From Citrobacter amalonaticus (GTDB taxonomy: Bacteria; Pseudomonadota; Gammaproteobacteria; Enterobacterales; Enterobacteriaceae), in NCBI GenBank assembly GCA_028994555.1, contig JARDVN010000001.1:1178001-1242000 (forward strand): DNA of 64,000 nt, in the 5' to 3' direction. A program made the translations under genes and the position numbers. The stretch's first letter is position 1, and every line of letters starts with the position of its first letter. Shown here in pieces: positions 61,921 through 64,000 of the stretch. The notes below the pieces were generated by a model, which saw nothing but the letters and a program-made list of their open reading frames with translations, did not search any database and was not told the origin of the DNA.

Positions 61921-64000
61921 ATGAAAAGAAAACTTTCCTGGATTTGTGCAGTGGCAATGGGGATGAGCGCAATCCCTTCTTTCATGACAAATGCGACGCC
62001 AGCAACGCAACCACTGATAAACACTGAGCCAACCGTGGCCCCAGCGGCGGACGCCCCTGCACAGGCAGATGAAAATCAGCCGGTGGGTCAGGTGATGCCG
62101 GGCGTTCAGGGAGCGGATGCGCCGATTGTGGCGCAGAATGGCCCTTCCCGGGACGTGAAGCTGACGTTTGCGCAGATCGCGCCGCCGCCGGGCAGCATGG
62201 TGCTGCGTGGTGTGAACCCTAACGGCAGTATTGAATTTGGCATGCGTAGCGATGAAGTGGTCTCCAGAGCCGTGTTGAATCTGGAGTACACCCCGTCGCC
62301 GTCCCTGCTGCCGATACAGTCGCAGCTCAAAGTCTATCTGAACGATGAGCTGATGGGCGTGCTGCCGGTGACCCAAGAACAGTTGGGCAAAAAAGACGCT
62401 GGCGCAAATGCCGATCAACCCGCTGTTCATCACCGACTTTAACCGTGTGCGGCTGGAGTTTGTCGGCCACTATCAGCAGGTTTGTGAAAACCCGGCCAGC
62501 AGTACGCTGTGGCTGGACGTGGGGCGCAGCAGCATGCTGGACCTGACCTACCAGACGCTGGAAGTGAAAAACGATCTCTCGCACTTCCCGGTTCCGTTCT
62601 TCGATCCGCGTGACAATCGTGCGGTGACGTTACCTATGGTCTTCGCCGGATCGCCGGATCGTACCCTGCAACAGGCGGCATCGATAGTTTCTTCCTGGTT
62701 TGGCGCCCGTTCGGGCTGGCGTGGTCAGCACTTCCCGGTGTTGTATAACACCCTGCCGGATCGAAATGCGATCGTCTTTGCCACCAACGATAAGCGCCCG
62801 GACTTCCTGCGTGAACATCCGCCGGTGAAAGGGCCAGTGATCGAAATGATCAGCCATCCGGATAACCCTTACGTGAAACTGTTGGTGGTGTTTGGTCGTG
62901 ACGACAACGATCTGCTACAGGCGGCGAAAGGAATTGCCCAGGGCAACATCCTGTTCCGCGGGAGCAGCGTGGAAGTGAACGACGTGAAGCCGCTGCTGGC
63001 GCGTAAACCCTACGATGCGCCGAACTGGGTGCGTACGGATCGCCCGGTCACCTTCGGCGAACTGAAAACCTATGAAGAGCAGTTGCAGTCCACCGGGATG
63101 GAACCTGCGGCGATTAACGTCTCGCTGAACCTGCCGCCGGATCTCTATCTGCTGCGCAGTACCGGTATTGATATGAATCTCAATTACCGTTACACCACGC
63201 CGCCGACCAAAGACAGCTCGCGCATGGATATCAGCCTGAACAACCAGTTCCTGCAAGCCTTTAGTCTGACCAGCAATGAGAAGAGCAATCGTCTGCTGCT
63301 GCGTCTGCCGGTGCTGCAAGGGCTGCTGGACGGTAAAACGGATGTCGCCATTCCGGCGCTGAAGCTGGGTGCGATGAACCAGTTGCGGTTTGACTTCGAG
63401 TACATGAACCCGATGCCGGGCGGCTCGGTTGAAAACTGTATTACCTTCCAGCCGGTGCCGAACCATGTGGTGATTGGCGACGACTCCACCATCGACTTTT
63501 CGAAGTACTACCACTTTATTGCGATGCCGGATCTGCGTGCGTTTGCGAATGCGGGCTTCCCGTTCAGCCGCATGGCGGACCTGTCGGAAACCATCACCGT
63601 AATGCCGAAAACGCCGAACGAAGCGCAGATGGAAACGCTGCTTGACGCGACAGGAACGATCGGCGCACAAACCGGCTTCCCGGCGATTAACCTGACCATC
63701 ACCGATGACAGCAGCCAGATTCAGGGCAAAGATGTGGACATCCTGATTATCGGCTCGATCCCGGACAAACTGAAAGATGATAAGCGTATCGACCTGCTAG
63801 TCCAGGCGGCGCAAAGCTGGGTGAAAACGCCGATGCGCCAGACGACCTTCCCGAGCATCATGCCGGATGAAGCCGATCGCAAAGCGGATGCGCAGGCGAC
63901 GGTAACATCAAGTGGACCCATGGCTGCGGTCGTCGGCTTCCAGTCACCGTTTAACGATCAGCGTAGCGTGGTGGCGCTGCTGGCGGACAGTCCGCGTGGC
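61921..64000 (+). CDS. bcsB: Cellulose synthase periplasmic subunit BcsB, 5' part
   Basis: BcsB is the periplasmic, membrane-anchored partner of BcsA that guides the glucan. It has a signal peptide (LSWICAVAMGMSAIPSFMTNA), a Pro/Ala-rich linker, and then alternating carbohydrate-binding and flavodoxin-like domains. The gene runs off the window end. The frame breaks at the A6 run 62389-62394; five A gives QLGKKTLAQMPINPLFITDF. It starts 10 bp after the bcsA stop. With the bcsA 5' end and operon promoter lost, expression is doubtful. Confidence 0.93.

Overview
The window is a chromosomal segment of an enterobacterium (family Enterobacteriaceae). Gene content and order follow the Escherichia coli selA-selB ... 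xyl ... glyQS ... cspA ... dpp ... bcs region almost gene for gene. It differs from E. coli K-12 by carrying cueP, a 2-ketogluconate (kgu) cluster and an aromatic-acid-type permease, and by lacking the yiaK-S block between yiaT and ysaA. Salmonella shares cueP but, as I recall, lacks the xylFGH transporter that is present here. A Citrobacter-like genome fits best; this is inferred from gene content, and no species is proven.

Layout. 1-6.1 kb: selenocysteine machinery (selA 3' part, selB), yiaY dehydrogenase, a VOC protein, aldB. 6.1-11.6 kb: a small membrane protein, yiaW-yiaV, yiaU/yiaT, a broken winged-helix regulator, ysaA. 11.6-26.1 kb: avtA, malS, bax, the complete xylose system (xylR, xylFGH, xylAB), yiaB, yiaH. 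26.3-31.4 kb: ysaB, glyQ-glyS, cueP with a CueR-type promoter, cspA with its cold-shock leader, yiaG. 31.6-39.4 kb: an AAHS-family permease, yiaF, and the kgu module (ghrB/kguD, kguT, kguK, kguE, ptxS-like regulator with an operator). 39.5-47.9 kb: yiaD, bisC, yiaC, tag, yhjY, yhjX with a YpdB-type site, eptB. 47.9-54.6 kb: tRNA-Pro(CGG) with a duplicated 3' end and terminator, then dppABCDF. 54.6-64 kb: yhjV, an ERIC element and the cellulose locus bcsG-bcsF-bcsE, IS1, bcsA-bcsB.

Two features dominate. First, at least 33 single-base insertions, every one in a homopolymer run, break 24 genes that are otherwise full length. Essential genes such as glyQ are hit, and no deletions were seen. This is the signature of homopolymer over-calling in the assembly, not of real gene decay. 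I therefore annotate these genes across their frameshifts and give the run to inspect. Second, there is one real-looking lesion. A complete 768-bp IS1 without target-site duplication replaces the 5' half of bcsE, all of bcsR and bcsQ, and the first roughly 210 codons of bcsA, which should abolish cellulose synthesis.

The most unusual non-coding element is the block after the tRNA-Pro gene. The tRNA 3' end plus its terminator is repeated 168 bp downstream, and the spacer between the copies can fold into a branched structure closed by a 9-bp stem. No CRISPR array, prophage or rRNA was seen.
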